A stretch of DNA of 64,000 nucleotides from contig JAMLGZ010000001.1 in assembly GCA_023957385.1 (NCBI GenBank), forward strand, positions 558,001-622,000, read 5' to 3'. A model generated the notes under the pieces. That model ran no database searches and was not told the DNA's origin. It saw only the letters and a list, made by a program, of their open reading frames with translations. Both the position numbers and the translations under genes were made by a program. Shown here one piece after another: positions 55,430 through 64,000 of this stretch. This DNA is from Brumimicrobium sp. (GTDB taxonomy: Bacteria > Bacteroidota > Bacteroidia > Flavobacteriales_D > Crocinitomicaceae). The stretch's first letter is position 1. Every line of letters begins with the position of its first letter.

Positions 55430-57184
55430 ATGTTTAGAACGCATACATGTGGGGAATTAAGATTAGCAGATGCAGGAAAAGAAGTAACACTCAGCGGTTG
55501 GGTACAACGTTCCCGAGAAATGGGAGGAATGACCTTTATTGATTTACGTGATCGCTATGGTATTACTCAATTAGCCTTTAATGATACGATTAACGCAGAA
55601 CTTAATGAGAATGCACGAAAATTAGGAAGAGAATTTGTCATTCAGGTAAAAGGGAAAGTAATTGAGCGCTCCAGCAAGAACAAACAAATTGATACCGGAG
55701 AAATTGAAATCGAGGTTGCTGTTTTAACTATTTTGAATACGGCTAAAACTCCTCCATTCACTGTTGTGGATGAAACCGATGGGGGTGAAGAATTACGTAT
55801 GAAATATCGTTATATCGACATACGACGAAACCCAGTTATAGAAAAATTAAAACTTCGCAATAAAGTAGCTTTAGAAACTCGGAAATATTTGGATAGTGTT
55901 GGATTTATGGATGTTGAGACACCTTACTTGATTAAGTCAACTCCTGAGGGAGCAAGAGATTTTGTGGTGCCAAGCCGAATGAATCCAGGAGAATTTTATG
56001 CTTTACCGCAATCTCCACAAACTTTCAAACAATTATTGATGGTTTCGGGAATAGATAGATATTATCAAATTGTGAAATGTTTCCGAGATGAGGATTTAAG
56101 AGCCGATAGACAACCTGAATTTACGCAGATTGACTGCGAAATGTCCTTTATAGAACAAGAAGATGTTTTAAATACATTTGAGGGTATGATAAAACATCTC
56201 TTTAAAGCTTGTATTGGGGTAGAGTTTGATGGAGATTTTCCTCGCATGACTTACCAAGATGCAATGCGTTTATATGGTTCTGATAAACCAGATTTACGTT
56301 TTGGAATGGAGTTTAAAGAGTTTAATTCTTTAGCTAAAAATAAAGGATTTAAGGTGTTTGATGATGCAGAAACTGTATTAGGAATAGTTGTCCCCAATTG
56401 TGCAGAATATTCTAGAAAGCAGTTGGATGAATTAACTCTTTGGGTACAAAGACCTCAAATTGGAGCCAAGGGGTTAGTATATGTAAAATATAATGCAGAT
56501 GGCACTTTTAAAAGTTCTGTAGATAAATTTTATACGCAAGAAGAGCTAAAATCTTGGGCTGATTTTGCTGAAGCTAAAGAAGGAGATTTACTTTTGATTT
56601 TGAGTGGTAACGATGATAAAACACGCAACCAACTCAATAATTTACGTTTACACATGGGAAGTCAATTAGGATTACGAGATCCAAAGGTATTTAAGCCAGT
56701 TTGGATATTGGATTTCCCTCTATTAGAATGGGATGAGGAAGCAGGAAGATATATGGCAATGCATCATCCATTTACCTCTCCGAAAGTTGAAGATATTGCA
56801 CTTATTGATACAGATCCAGGGAAAGTAAGAGCTAATGCTTATGATTTAGCTATGAATGGTGTAGAGTTAGGTGGGGGGTCTATTCGTATCCACGACAGAA
56901 AAGTGCAAGAAAAAATGTTTGATTTACTAGGATTTACCCCAGAAGAAGCTAGAAGACAGTTTGGTTTCTTGATGGAAGCCTTTGAATATGGTGCGCCTCC
57001 TCATGGAGGATTGGCTTTTGGTTTAGACCGATTAACAGCCACAATGGGTGGTTCTGATTCTATTAGAGATTATATTGCATTCCCGAAAAACAATGCCGGA
57101 AAAGATGTTATGATAGATGCTCCAGCGACAATAGATAATGCTCAGCTAATAGAATTAGGGTTAAAAGTGGACATTCAGAGATAA
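55430..57184 (+). CDS. aspS: Aspartyl-tRNA synthetase
   Basis: A 584-residue class IIb synthetase of the bacterial type. N-terminal OB fold ([20 protein letters not shown]), class II motif 1/2 ([34 protein letters not shown]), the bacterial GAD insertion (about 290-420) and motif 3 [15 protein letters not shown]. Length matches the bacterial enzyme (580-600). Whether it is discriminating or also serves Asn cannot be settled here. The heme-O synthase gene follows 71 bases later and may share the transcript. Confidence 0.97.
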   Translation: MFRTHTCGELRLADAGKEVTLSGWVQRSREMGGMTFIDLRDRYGITQLAFNDTINAELNENARKLGREFVIQVKGKVIERSSKNKQIDTGEIEIEVAVLTILNTAKTPPFTVVDETDGGEELRMKYRYIDIRRNPVIEKLKLRNKVALETRKYLDSVGFMDVETPYLIKSTPEGARDFVVPSRMNPGEFYALPQSPQTFKQLLMVSGIDRYYQIVKCFRDEDLRADRQPEFTQIDCEMSFIEQEDVLNTFEGMIKHLFKACIGVEFDGDFPRMTYQDAMRLYGSDKPDLRFGMEFKEFNSLAKNKGFKVFDDAETVLGIVVPNCAEYSRKQLDELTLWVQRPQIGAKGLVYVKYNADGTFKSSVDKFYTQEELKSWADFAEAKEGDLLLILSGNDDKTRNQLNNLRLHMGSQLGLRDPKVFKPVWILDFPLLEWDEEAGRYMAMHHPFTSPKVEDIALIDTDPGKVRANAYDLAMNGVELGGGSIRIHDRKVQEKMFDLLGFTPEEARRQFGFLMEAFEYGAPPHGGLAFGLDRLTATMGGSDSIRDYIAFPKNNAGKDVMIDAPATIDNAQLIELGLKVDIQR

Positions 57185-57255
57185 TATACATATTCCCTCT
57201 ATTTTTCTTTAAAATAATCTGTAGTTTTACAGGTTTAGGACAAAACTAGCAATTC

Positions 57256-58131
57256 ATGAATATAGGAGATAAGATAAAAGACTACGGAAGCATTTCTAAA
57301 TTTAGATTATCCTTTTCGGTGATTATCTCTGCATGGGCGGGATATCTATTTATGGGGGGAGGAAGTTTCTTAGATACTATCTATTTACTAGTTGGAGGTA
57401 TACTTGTAACGGGTTCAAGCAATGCTTCCAACCAAATATGGGAGAGAAACTTGGACGCTAAGATGAGTAGAACCTCTCATCGCCCAATAGCAAGTGGAAA
57501 AATGAGTGTTAAGGAAGCAGTTATTACAATTGCTGTTGCATTAACTATCGGGTTTTGGATGCTGTATCAACTTAATTTTAATGCTATGATTCTTGGAATG
57601 ATAGCATACACTTCTTACACCTTTGTTTACACGCCTTCTAAAAGAGTAACTCCTTGGGCTGTTGTAATAGGTGCATTTCCAGGAGCTATTCCACCAATGA
57701 TTGGTGTGGTAGCAGCTGATCCTGAAGGTCGGTTTACAGCTATTGCAGGTGCATTATTCTTCGTACAGTTTGTATGGCAATTACCTCATTTTTGGGCAAT
57801 TGCATGGGTAGCTCACGATGATTATCAGAAAGCAGGATTTTTCTTATTACCTTCCCGTACAGGGCGTTCTAAAACTTCTGCTTTTAGAATTGCATTATCT
57901 TGCCTTATCCTAATTCCTTTCTCTCTCTTCCCTTGGGCAATGGATATTGAAGGTTTGGGATTGTTTACGCTAATGATGGCATCCATTTTTGGTTTAATTT
58001 TCTTCCTATATTCTTATAAATTATATTTAACTTTGGAAATTAAAGATGCTAAAGTGTTAATGTTTGCTTCTTTTTTCTATTTACCATTAGTTCAATTTAC
58101 GTATGTAATTGATAAATTCTTATTCCATTAA
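57256..58131 (+). CDS. ctaB: Protoheme IX farnesyltransferase (heme O synthase)
   Basis: A 291-residue polytopic UbiA-family enzyme attaching farnesyl to heme B for the oxidase. The first Asp-rich motif NQIWERNLDAKMSRTSHRP is intact, and a second conserved segment (ARDDYQKAGFFLLP-like, here HDDYQKAGFFLLPSRTGRS) follows, with eight or nine hydrophobic helices. It opens the oxidase accessory run; 23 bases to the next gene. Confidence 0.95.
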   Translation: MNIGDKIKDYGSISKFRLSFSVIISAWAGYLFMGGGSFLDTIYLLVGGILVTGSSNASNQIWERNLDAKMSRTSHRPIASGKMSVKEAVITIAVALTIGFWMLYQLNFNAMILGMIAYTSYTFVYTPSKRVTPWAVVIGAFPGAIPPMIGVVAADPEGRFTAIAGALFFVQFVWQLPHFWAIAWVAHDDYQKAGFFLLPSRTGRSKTSAFRIALSCLILIPFSLFPWAMDIEGLGLFTLMMASIFGLIFFLYSYKLYLTLEIKDAKVLMFASFFYLPLVQFTYVIDKFLFH

Positions 58132-58154
58132 TAAACTCCTGAAAATAAGTTCCC

Positions 58155-59213
58155 ATGAAACAGAATTTCACCGAAAGTTATCCTTTAGAAACGCAAAAGA
58201 AAGTCAGAAAACATCTTGTTTGGATGTTTATCCTAAGTGTTACCATGATTTTTGCGGGACTTACCTCTGCATATATTGTTTCTATGGGAGACAATTTCTG
58301 GGTTAAAATTAATCTACCTATTCCTTTTTACATTAGCACGGCCCTAATTATTATCAGTAGTATTCTCCTGATAATTGGAGCAATAGCATTAAAGAAGGGA
58401 AATATTTCACTTACCCGATTATCTGTACAAGGAGCATTAATTCTGGGAATTGGATTTGGCGTATTTCAATTCCTAGGTTATCGAGCATTAGTTAAAAGTG
58501 GAGCACATTTCGTGAGTAGTATTATTGTTAGTGACGGGCGTTATGGAGATTATTTTGAATTGAAAAAAGATGGAGAATACTTAACTGTAGAGAACAACCA
58601 ATTCTTCTACAAAGGAAAGCAAGTGCAAGGAACTGATAAAACAGAAATTCAAAACTTTGCAAAAGAATTAATGGTTAACAATGCCGAAGAATTAAAGAAA
58701 AAGAAAATAGATTATAGCCACTACACTCTTCTCTATAAAGGAGAACCCCTTTCATTTATCAATGGTGAATTTATTCGCCCTAATGGGGAGAAATTGCAAG
58801 AACTTGACTTTCAGAGATTATATACATTCTCTCAAAATATAATAGACGATCGTGTAGATTTTTTTGTAAGAGGGGAAATGGGAAAAGATTTTAAGCTATT
58901 CTATAATGGAAATCAATTGGATTATCAAGAAAGAACATTAATGTATAAAGGCAAACCGTTGAGTGCTAATTTACAAAATAAATTATTGAGAGGTAATTCA
59001 GATAAAAGTACTTCCTACTTTTATATTATTACAATTCTGCATCTACTTCATGTAATAGGAGGAATTATTGCTTTAATTTCTTTGTCTATCAAGACTTATA
59101 CTATTCAAAATCAAGAAAAATTAGCTATTACTTTAAATGCAAATTCTTTATTTTGGCACTTTTTAGGTATTTTGTGGATATATTTATTGCTATTTTTAGT
59201 TTTTATTCATTAG
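58155..59213 (+). CDS. Cytochrome c oxidase subunit III-like protein with large soluble insertion
   Basis: A 352-residue protein with five helices typical of the short subunit III paralogue of Bacteroidota (about 22-44, 56-78, 90-108, 283-305, 330-350). The fourth contains TILHLLHVIGGIIALI. Between helices 3 and 4 (about 112-280) is a soluble, Lys/Glu-rich insertion that flavobacterial relatives of about 195 residues, as I recall them, lack. Four similar Tyr-Lys-Gly-like turns recur in it (FFYKGKQV, LLYKGEPLS, LFYNGNQLD, LMYKGKPLS). By topology it should face the periplasm or cytoplasm as one domain. Part of the caa3-type oxidase. Confidence 0.85.
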   Translation: MKQNFTESYPLETQKKVRKHLVWMFILSVTMIFAGLTSAYIVSMGDNFWVKINLPIPFYISTALIIISSILLIIGAIALKKGNISLTRLSVQGALILGIGFGVFQFLGYRALVKSGAHFVSSIIVSDGRYGDYFELKKDGEYLTVENNQFFYKGKQVQGTDKTEIQNFAKELMVNNAEELKKKKIDYSHYTLLYKGEPLSFINGEFIRPNGEKLQELDFQRLYTFSQNIIDDRVDFFVRGEMGKDFKLFYNGNQLDYQERTLMYKGKPLSANLQNKLLRGNSDKSTSYFYIITILHLLHVIGGIIALISLSIKTYTIQNQEKLAITLNANSLFWHFLGILWIYLLLFLVFIH

Positions 59214-59239
59214 ATTCGCAAAATAAAATTTAAAAAACG

Positions 59240-60310
59240 ATGACTGAAACTTCTAATGAAATGAAACCTTCTATTAGTTTAGATGGGAAATCATCTCCAT
59301 TTGGCGTAGGCTATGGAAAAATTATGATGTGGTTTTTTCTGGTGTCAGATGCTTTGACATTCGGTGGATTCTTAACTGGCCTTGGCTTTGTTAGACATTC
59401 TTATCCTTTTGTTTGGCCTATCGGGGAAGAAACCTTTGAACGACTTCCATTCTTAGATGGAATTTATCCTCTTTATTATGTAGCATTCATGACTTTTGTC
59501 TTGATTATTAGCTCTGTAACTATGGTGTTAGCTGTTGAAGCTGGTCATAGAATGAGTAGAAAAGGTGTTACAAGATGGTTACTCGCAACCATTATTGGTG
59601 GTATTATTTTCGTTGGCTCTCAAGCATGGGAATGGTCCCACTTTATACACGGAACTGAGTTTGGACGTGTTACTTTAAGTGATGGTGCAGAAGCTAATGT
59701 AAAAGGAGAATTTGGGGCTATCCAGAATTTCCAAGTTATTACAGCTGGAAAAAGCTATCAAAATGGTGAAATAATCACTAATGAGAATATCTCTAGAGCT
59801 GATAAAGATTTGATGCATGCATTTCAACACGCTGCAGAACACAGAAAATTAGCTGGAACTGCTAGTGGATTGACTATCACTTTACATGATGGTACTGTTG
59901 CTAAGGTTAATAAAGCCGCAGATACTGACCTTCAATTATTAATTAAGGTTCCTGGAAAAGATCACGCTATGTCTGTACCTGCAGATAAGAGCACTTGGTT
60001 AAATGAAAGCAACAATTCTGTTGACTTATATTATGAAGCACTTACTAATGGCCGTGTGGTTTATGGTGCAAATCTAAAAGGAAATGAATATGGACCACAA
60101 ACGTATTCACAATTATTCTTCTTTATTACTGGATTCCATGGATTCCACGTTAGTATAGGTATTATTATTTTGATTATAATATTTATTAATGTCCTAAAAG
60201 GGACTTATGAAAGAAGAGGTCATTACGAAATGATAGAAAAAGGAGGTTTATACTGGCACTTTGTTGATTTAGTGTGGGTGTTTGTATTTACATTCTTCTA
60301 CTTAATATAA
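59240..60310 (+). CDS. Cytochrome c oxidase subunit III
   Basis: A 356-residue subunit III. Helices at about 28-50, 78-100, 112-135 (AWEWSHFI), 284-310 (LFFFITGFHGFHVSIGIIIL) and 335-356 (YWHFVDLVWVFVFTFFYLI). The FxxGFHGxHV and WHFVD motifs are those of the oxidase family. An insertion of about 150 residues (136-282) lies between helices 3 and 4, unrelated in sequence to that of the preceding gene. As I recall, the Flavobacteriia paralogue also carries one. Works with the other subunits outside this window. Confidence 0.92.
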   Translation: MTETSNEMKPSISLDGKSSPFGVGYGKIMMWFFLVSDALTFGGFLTGLGFVRHSYPFVWPIGEETFERLPFLDGIYPLYYVAFMTFVLIISSVTMVLAVEAGHRMSRKGVTRWLLATIIGGIIFVGSQAWEWSHFIHGTEFGRVTLSDGAEANVKGEFGAIQNFQVITAGKSYQNGEIITNENISRADKDLMHAFQHAAEHRKLAGTASGLTITLHDGTVAKVNKAADTDLQLLIKVPGKDHAMSVPADKSTWLNESNNSVDLYYEALTNGRVVYGANLKGNEYGPQTYSQLFFFITGFHGFHVSIGIIILIIIFINVLKGTYERRGHYEMIEKGGLYWHFVDLVWVFVFTFFYLI

Positions 60311-60341
60311 GAAATTATTAATCATTATAAAACTGTGAATT

Positions 60342-60716
60342 ATGTCAGCAGAAAGAGACGATATTATAGAATATTCCTTATATAATCACCATACTGAGGA
60401 AGAAGGAAAGATTAAACGTAAAAAAATATGGATGGTAACTGCCATCTTAACTGTAGTAACTGCTATTGAAGTTGCTTGTGGTATGTACGTTGGTCAAGGA
60501 AGTAGCATTTGGCCAACTGTAAAAGTTCTTTTCATTGCGCTTACAGTAGTTAAAGCATATTTTATTGTAATGACTTTTATGCACCTAGGTGATGAGGTAA
60601 AGATATTTAGACAAACTGTCCTTTATATATATCTTATCTTTATAATTTATTTAGTTGTTTTATGCCTAATTGAAGGTACTGCCGTAGGTGAGAAAATGAA
60701 CTTTATGAATTTCTAA
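60342..60716 (+). CDS. Cytochrome c oxidase subunit IV-like protein
   Basis: A 124-residue inner-membrane protein with three helices (about 30-48, 58-78, 88-110), of the prokaryotic subunit IV type of caa3/quinol oxidases (WMVTAILTVVTAIEVACGMY, VVKAYFIVMTFMHLGDEVK). 31 bases after subunit III. Confidence 0.9.
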   Translation: MSAERDDIIEYSLYNHHTEEEGKIKRKKIWMVTAILTVVTAIEVACGMYVGQGSSIWPTVKVLFIALTVVKAYFIVMTFMHLGDEVKIFRQTVLYIYLIFIIYLVVLCLIEGTAVGEKMNFMNF

Positions 60717-60730
60717 AAGAATATTAAATT

Positions 60731-61411
60731 TTGGAAAAAAAAGAAAATAAAGGAGGAAAGAAAAAATCCATTTTAATGATATTGCTGGCTTTTGGGCCAG
60801 CAATTTTATTATTTCTTGTCTCTTTGGGAAAGTGCTCTAATAATTATCAGCAACTACCTGTTTTTAGTGAAATTCCTTCGTATAAGTTTATCGGAGCTAA
60901 TGGTAAAGAAATAACAGAAAAAACTCAAGCAGGATATATTACGATATTTACAACGATCCAAGTTTCTTGCCCTACTTCTTGTGCAATTGATTTGTTTAAA
61001 TTTAATATGGGATTATACCAAGAATACAGAAAAGATCAAAAAGAATTTAAAGATGTTAAGATACTCTCCATTGTTACAGATGAACAGGGAAATCCAGTAG
61101 ATAATATCGATGAGATTATATATACTTTGAGTGATATGGTTGTTGGTTATGACTCCACTATCTGGAATTTAGTAACTGGAGATCCTGCTCAGGTATATAA
61201 CGTTGAAAACGATAAGGGTGTAAATCTTTACATGCAGGAAAATCAGGAGGCTTTTGCTCAAAAACCTTATTTAAGTGTACTTTTACTAGCTGATAAGAAA
61301 AATCAATTACGTTATGTTGGATTAGGTAATCAAGAAGGCTATATTCGTGACTTCAAACAGCACATTGCTTTGTTGAGACAGGAATATAAAAAACAAAATG
61401 AGAAGAAATAG
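60731..61411 (+). CDS. SCO-like thioredoxin-fold protein, possibly lacking the copper-ligand His
   Basis: A 226-residue membrane-anchored protein (helix about 13-32) with a SCO1/SenC fold start: TIQVSCPTSCAID (Cys80, Cys84, the CxxxC copper site). The stretch where SCO proteins have their His (EAFAQKPYLSVLLLADKKNQ) shows no His, so copper binding may differ. The start is TTG at 60731. It sits between subunit IV and a canonical SCO gene that overlaps its end by 14 bases. Perhaps a thiol oxidoreductase or partner of the next protein in CuA assembly. Confidence 0.85.
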   Translation: MEKKENKGGKKKSILMILLAFGPAILLFLVSLGKCSNNYQQLPVFSEIPSYKFIGANGKEITEKTQAGYITIFTTIQVSCPTSCAIDLFKFNMGLYQEYRKDQKEFKDVKILSIVTDEQGNPVDNIDEIIYTLSDMVVGYDSTIWNLVTGDPAQVYNVENDKGVNLYMQENQEAFAQKPYLSVLLLADKKNQLRYVGLGNQEGYIRDFKQHIALLRQEYKKQNEKK

Positions 61412-62078
61412 ATTTCATAATGCCTTAGGTACATTCATTCTAGCATTCATTCTTTTATATAGTTGTACAGAAACCCCTAAAGTTCGTACTAAAAATGATT
61501 TGCCTAAATATGGAGCATTCGACATTGTAACATTAGCAACTGATTCATTTAAAGTAGGGGATACTATTTTTCATACGGTAGAAGAATGGTCGTATCTTAA
61601 CCAAGACTCCATTTGGATAAACTCTGAAGATCTAAAAGGAAAAATTTGGCTAGCAGATTTTATTTTTACCCATTGCCCTTCTGTCTGTTCACCCATGACG
61701 GAACGTATGAAAGAAATTAATCAAGAACTAACTTCTTTATCAGATAAAATTGAATTCCTTTCTTTTAGTATAGATCCCAAAAGAGATTCTGTAGCACGTT
61801 TAAAAGAATATATCCAAGAACACAGTATTACAGCAAAAAACTGGCAGTTTTTAACGGGAGACCAAGAGGAAACTAATCAGATGGCATTTAATAGCTTCTT
61901 AGTTTTTGCCAATGAGGATAGCAAATCTCCTGGTGGATTTGCACATAGCCCAAATTTCATATTAGTGGATGAGAATAGACATGTGAGAGGAGTTTATAAC
62001 GGTTTAAATGAGACTGGAAGAAAACAGTTGATTGCAGATATTAAACTCTTACTCGAAGTTCAAGGTTCTTCCAAATAG
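61398..62078 (+). CDS. SCO family copper chaperone
   Basis: A 226-residue lipoprotein (signal ILLYSC, Cys23) with the full SCO signature: FIFTHCPSVCSPMTERM (Cys93, Cys97) and the ligand His183 in GGFAHSPNFILVDENR. It delivers copper to the CuA site of cytochrome oxidase, in line with its place at the end of the oxidase cluster. The start is the ATG at 61398, inside the previous gene (14-base overlap), so translation is likely coupled. Confidence 0.94.
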   Translation: MRRNRFHNALGTFILAFILLYSCTETPKVRTKNDLPKYGAFDIVTLATDSFKVGDTIFHTVEEWSYLNQDSIWINSEDLKGKIWLADFIFTHCPSVCSPMTERMKEINQELTSLSDKIEFLSFSIDPKRDSVARLKEYIQEHSITAKNWQFLTGDQEETNQMAFNSFLVFANEDSKSPGGFAHSPNFILVDENRHVRGVYNGLNETGRKQLIADIKLLLEVQGSSK

Positions 62079-62150
62079 TACTTATTCTAGAGTAGCAGCT
62101 TGTTATGCATTTAAAATAAGATGCAAATTATTGAATCTATTGGTTTTCAT

Positions 62151-62171
62151 AAATACACGATGGGTTAGTAG
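62151..62171 (+). repeat. Short dispersed repeat, copy C
   Basis: AAATACACGATGGGTTAGTAG; 18 of 21 bases match copy B at 36383-36403. Like A and B, it lies in a gap between convergent genes. Confidence 0.5.
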
Positions 62172-62194
62172 CTAATATTCCCTAGTTATTAAAT

Positions 62195-62229
62195 CAAAAA
62201 AAAACTACCTTTTAACAGGCAGCTTCTTG
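62195..62229 (-). terminator. Rho-independent terminator of yceI
   Basis: On the minus strand a stem AAGCTGCC / GGTAGTTT (with G-T pairs) around an 8-base loop runs into a T-run, 28 bases or more after the stop. Confidence 0.7.
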
Positions 62230-62256
62230 TGGTTATGTGTACTAAAAGGTTTGTTA

Positions 62257-62805
62257 TTATAATCTTGTCAAGTTTTGTGAATTAAGTACACAATTGATAT
62301 CAAGGTAAATAATTTCTCCAGCTCGGAATGTACCATAGCTTTCTCCTACTTTGTAATCTAATCTTTTTACCTCCAAAGTTCCTTTTAAGGTATTATTCTG
62401 ATAAGTTAAAGGAATCTTTACAGTTTTTGTTACGCCATGTAATGTTAATTTCCCTTCTGCGATATAGTTATTTCCATCGGCTTTAATAGATGAAGAGGTG
62501 AAGCATATTTTTCCATACTTTTCTGAATCTATAAAATCTGCAGATCGTATGTGATTATCTCTCTGAGTATTTCCTGTATTTACACTACTTGCGTTAATAC
62601 AAACATCTATAGAAGACGAGCTTAAGTTCTTAGAGTCAAATTTAACATCTCCTGAAAAACCTGTGAATGTTCCTTCTACATTCATCATTCCCATAGCTTT
62701 AATTTTAAAATTAACTACAGAAGATTTTTTATCAATTGTTTGAGCGTTTGTAATTACAACTAGCATTGTTAAGGCAAACATCATAAGTATCCATTTTGTT
62801 TTCAT
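62257..62805 (-). CDS. YceI family periplasmic protein
   Basis: A 182-residue exported protein with signal peptide (MFALTMLVVITNAQ) and the YceI lipocalin-like beta barrel: SVVNFKIKAMGMMNVEGTFT, VCINASSVNTGNTQRDNHIR, KLTLHGVTKTVKIPL, EVKRLDYKVGESYGT. Family members bind isoprenoid lipids, and most have no firm role. Single gene, with its own terminator. Confidence 0.93.
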   Translation of the reverse strand: MKTKWILMMFALTMLVVITNAQTIDKKSSVVNFKIKAMGMMNVEGTFTGFSGDVKFDSKNLSSSSIDVCINASSVNTGNTQRDNHIRSADFIDSEKYGKICFTSSSIKADGNNYIAEGKLTLHGVTKTVKIPLTYQNNTLKGTLEVKRLDYKVGESYGTFRAGEIIYLDINCVLNSQNLTRL

Positions 62806-62950
62806 TTCTTTCGTTTTTAAAGGTTATACCCAAATAGAGAGATGAACACCGAAAAGGTTACAAAGAAAATGCAAATAGAATTCTATTTGCATAAAAATTT
62901 AGGTATCAACAAAATACAATATACTTCTATAAGTAAATAATATCAATGTA

Positions 62951-64000
62951 TTAACGTACTATTGAACCAACTTCTAAGCTCTGGTCTGGTAAAAGAAAAC
63001 TTAGTTTTCCTTGTGCGTTCTCGGCCATTAAAACCATCCCATTTGAGATTACACCACGTAATTTCCTAGGAGGTAAATTCAATAAAACGGTTATTTTCTT
63101 CCCAATAATATCTTCAGGCTTAAATTGCTCAGCTATACCCGAAACAATAGTTCTCTTATCGATGCCCACATCAATCAATAATTCTAATAATTTGTCTGCA
63201 CCTTGAACAGGTTTTGCTTCTACAATCTGGCCTACACGTATATCCATTTTCAAGAATTCATCAAATTGAATATGTTCTTTCTGAGGAATATGTTCAGTGG
63301 GCTGAGTCAATCCAACAGTATCTTGTTGGGTAGAAGCTAAGATTGCTCTTTCTTTTTCCACGAAATCATCTTCAATTTTTTGGAAAAGAATTGATGGAGT
63401 TTGAAGAATATCGCCGATCTGTAATATATTGCTAGAGCCTGCTTCTTCCCAATTACATTCTGATATATTTAAGAAACCTCTTAACTTGGCAGCAGTATTT
63501 GGTAAAAATAGATCAAATAGAATTGCTAAGTTTGCTGTTAGTTGTAAAGCAATATGTAGAATAGTTTCTACTCTATTCATATCTGTTTTTGCTAACTTCC
63601 AAGGTTCAGTTTCTGCCAAATAACGATTCCCAATTCTGGCTAAATTCATTACTTCGGCTTGTGCTTCCCGCATCTTATAATTGTATAGTAACTCTTCAAT
63701 CTTTTTTGGCGAAGCTTGAATTGCCTCAATAACCTTCTTATCTTCCTCTGTTAATGCATGTGGGGTAGGGACCTTGCCTTCAAAATATTTTTGATTTAAA
63801 ACTAAAGCTCGGTTGACAAAATTTCCAAAAATATCTGCTAATTCATTATTTACGCGCGCTTGATAATCCGCCCATGTAAATTCACTGTCCTTATTTTCAG
63901 GTGCAATCGAAGTTAATACATACTTCAACTCATCAACTTTATCAGGATATCTATCGAGATATTCGTGTAGCCATACTGCCCAATTACGAGAAGTAGAAAA
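62951..64000 (-). CDS. metG: Methionyl-tRNA synthetase, C-terminal part (5' end outside window)
   Basis: The minus-strand frame is open to the window edge and begins inside the KMSKS-like motif (FSTSRNWAVWLHEYL), so only the last 350 residues are seen. An anticodon-binding helical domain (VNRALVLNQKYFEG; RYLAETEPWKL) is followed by a C-terminal tRNA-binding domain (FLKMDIRVGQIVEAKPVQGA, NLPPRKLRGVISNGMVLMAE), as in long bacterial MetRS that dimerise. No sign of a defect in the seen part. Confidence 0.97.
   Translation of the reverse strand, partial: FSTSRNWAVWLHEYLDRYPDKVDELKYVLTSIAPENKDSEFTWADYQARVNNELADIFGNFVNRALVLNQKYFEGKVPTPHALTEEDKKVIEAIQASPKKIEELLYNYKMREAQAEVMNLARIGNRYLAETEPWKLAKTDMNRVETILHIALQLTANLAILFDLFLPNTAAKLRGFLNISECNWEEAGSSNILQIGDILQTPSILFQKIEDDFVEKERAILASTQQDTVGLTQPTEHIPQKEHIQFDEFLKMDIRVGQIVEAKPVQGADKLLELLIDVGIDKRTIVSGIAEQFKPEDIIGKKITVLLNLPPRKLRGVISNGMVLMAENAQGKLSFLLPDQSLEVGSIVR

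Overview
The window is AT-rich DNA from a member of the Bacteroidota, most likely order Flavobacteriales (an inference from gene content; no rRNA is present). The signs are type IX secretion (T9SS) cargo with type A and type B C-terminal sorting domains, SprB-type repeats, a PorP/SprF-family protein, DUF1573, DUF4296 and DUF2795 proteins, a caa3-type oxidase accessory cluster with two subunit III genes, and repeated promoter boxes of the Bacteroidota form TAnnTTTG, sometimes with an upstream TTG. Almost all sequence is coding. I see no phage, insertion sequence, CRISPR array or rRNA operon.

Layout. 1-9.5 kb: three large paralogous secreted proteins (GEVED or related N-terminal modules, SprB and PKD repeats, type B sorting domain), the first cut by the window edge, with a small secreted protein between the second and third. 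9.65-9.73 kb: tRNA-Val(TAC). 9.8-14.3 kb, minus strand: nhaD-type antiporter, exbB, exbD, a TonB-like protein and folC. 14.4-24.3 kb: anmK, acyl-CoA dehydrogenase, a type A T9SS protein, a PduO-type cobalamin adenosyltransferase, a DUF2795 protein, secA and an HWE/HisKA_2-type histidine kinase. 24.5-36.1 kb: a Pif1/RecD-like helicase with a C-terminal HTH, a THUMP RNA methyltransferase, a patatin/outer-membrane-barrel protein, def with a lipoprotein, two DUF1573 proteins, prs, the L25/Ctc ribosomal protein, gapA and a CYTH protein.

36.1-42.4 kb: a compact palindrome-rich intergenic element, then minus-strand genes for DUF4296, pyrC, a polyprenol-phosphate mannosyltransferase, a LOG-family protein and uvrA. 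42.5-50.2 kb, minus strand: an exopolysaccharide start block (asparagine-synthase-like protein, GT4, Wza-like, Wzc-like tyrosine kinase, RmlC, WecA/MraY-like transferase). 50.3-55.3 kb: PBP4-type carboxypeptidase, a fourth type B T9SS protein with its PorP/SprF partner, and a small Cys4 protein. 55.4-62.1 kb: aspS, then heme O synthase, two subunit III genes, subunit IV and two SCO-like copper chaperones, a terminal-oxidase assembly run. 62.2-64 kb: YceI and the 3' part of metG.

The most unusual items are the nested inverted-repeat element at about 36.14-36.40 kb with a related short repeat near 62.15 kb; a repeated Tyr-Lys-Gly motif in a large insertion of the first cytochrome oxidase subunit III; an asparagine-synthase homologue whose glutaminase nucleophile is lost; a likely one-base frameshift at the signal peptide of the second large adhesin; and a SCO-like protein that keeps its Cys pair but seems to lack the copper-ligand His. 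I do not see a clear new multi-gene defence or mobile system. Housekeeping and surface genes account for most of the window.
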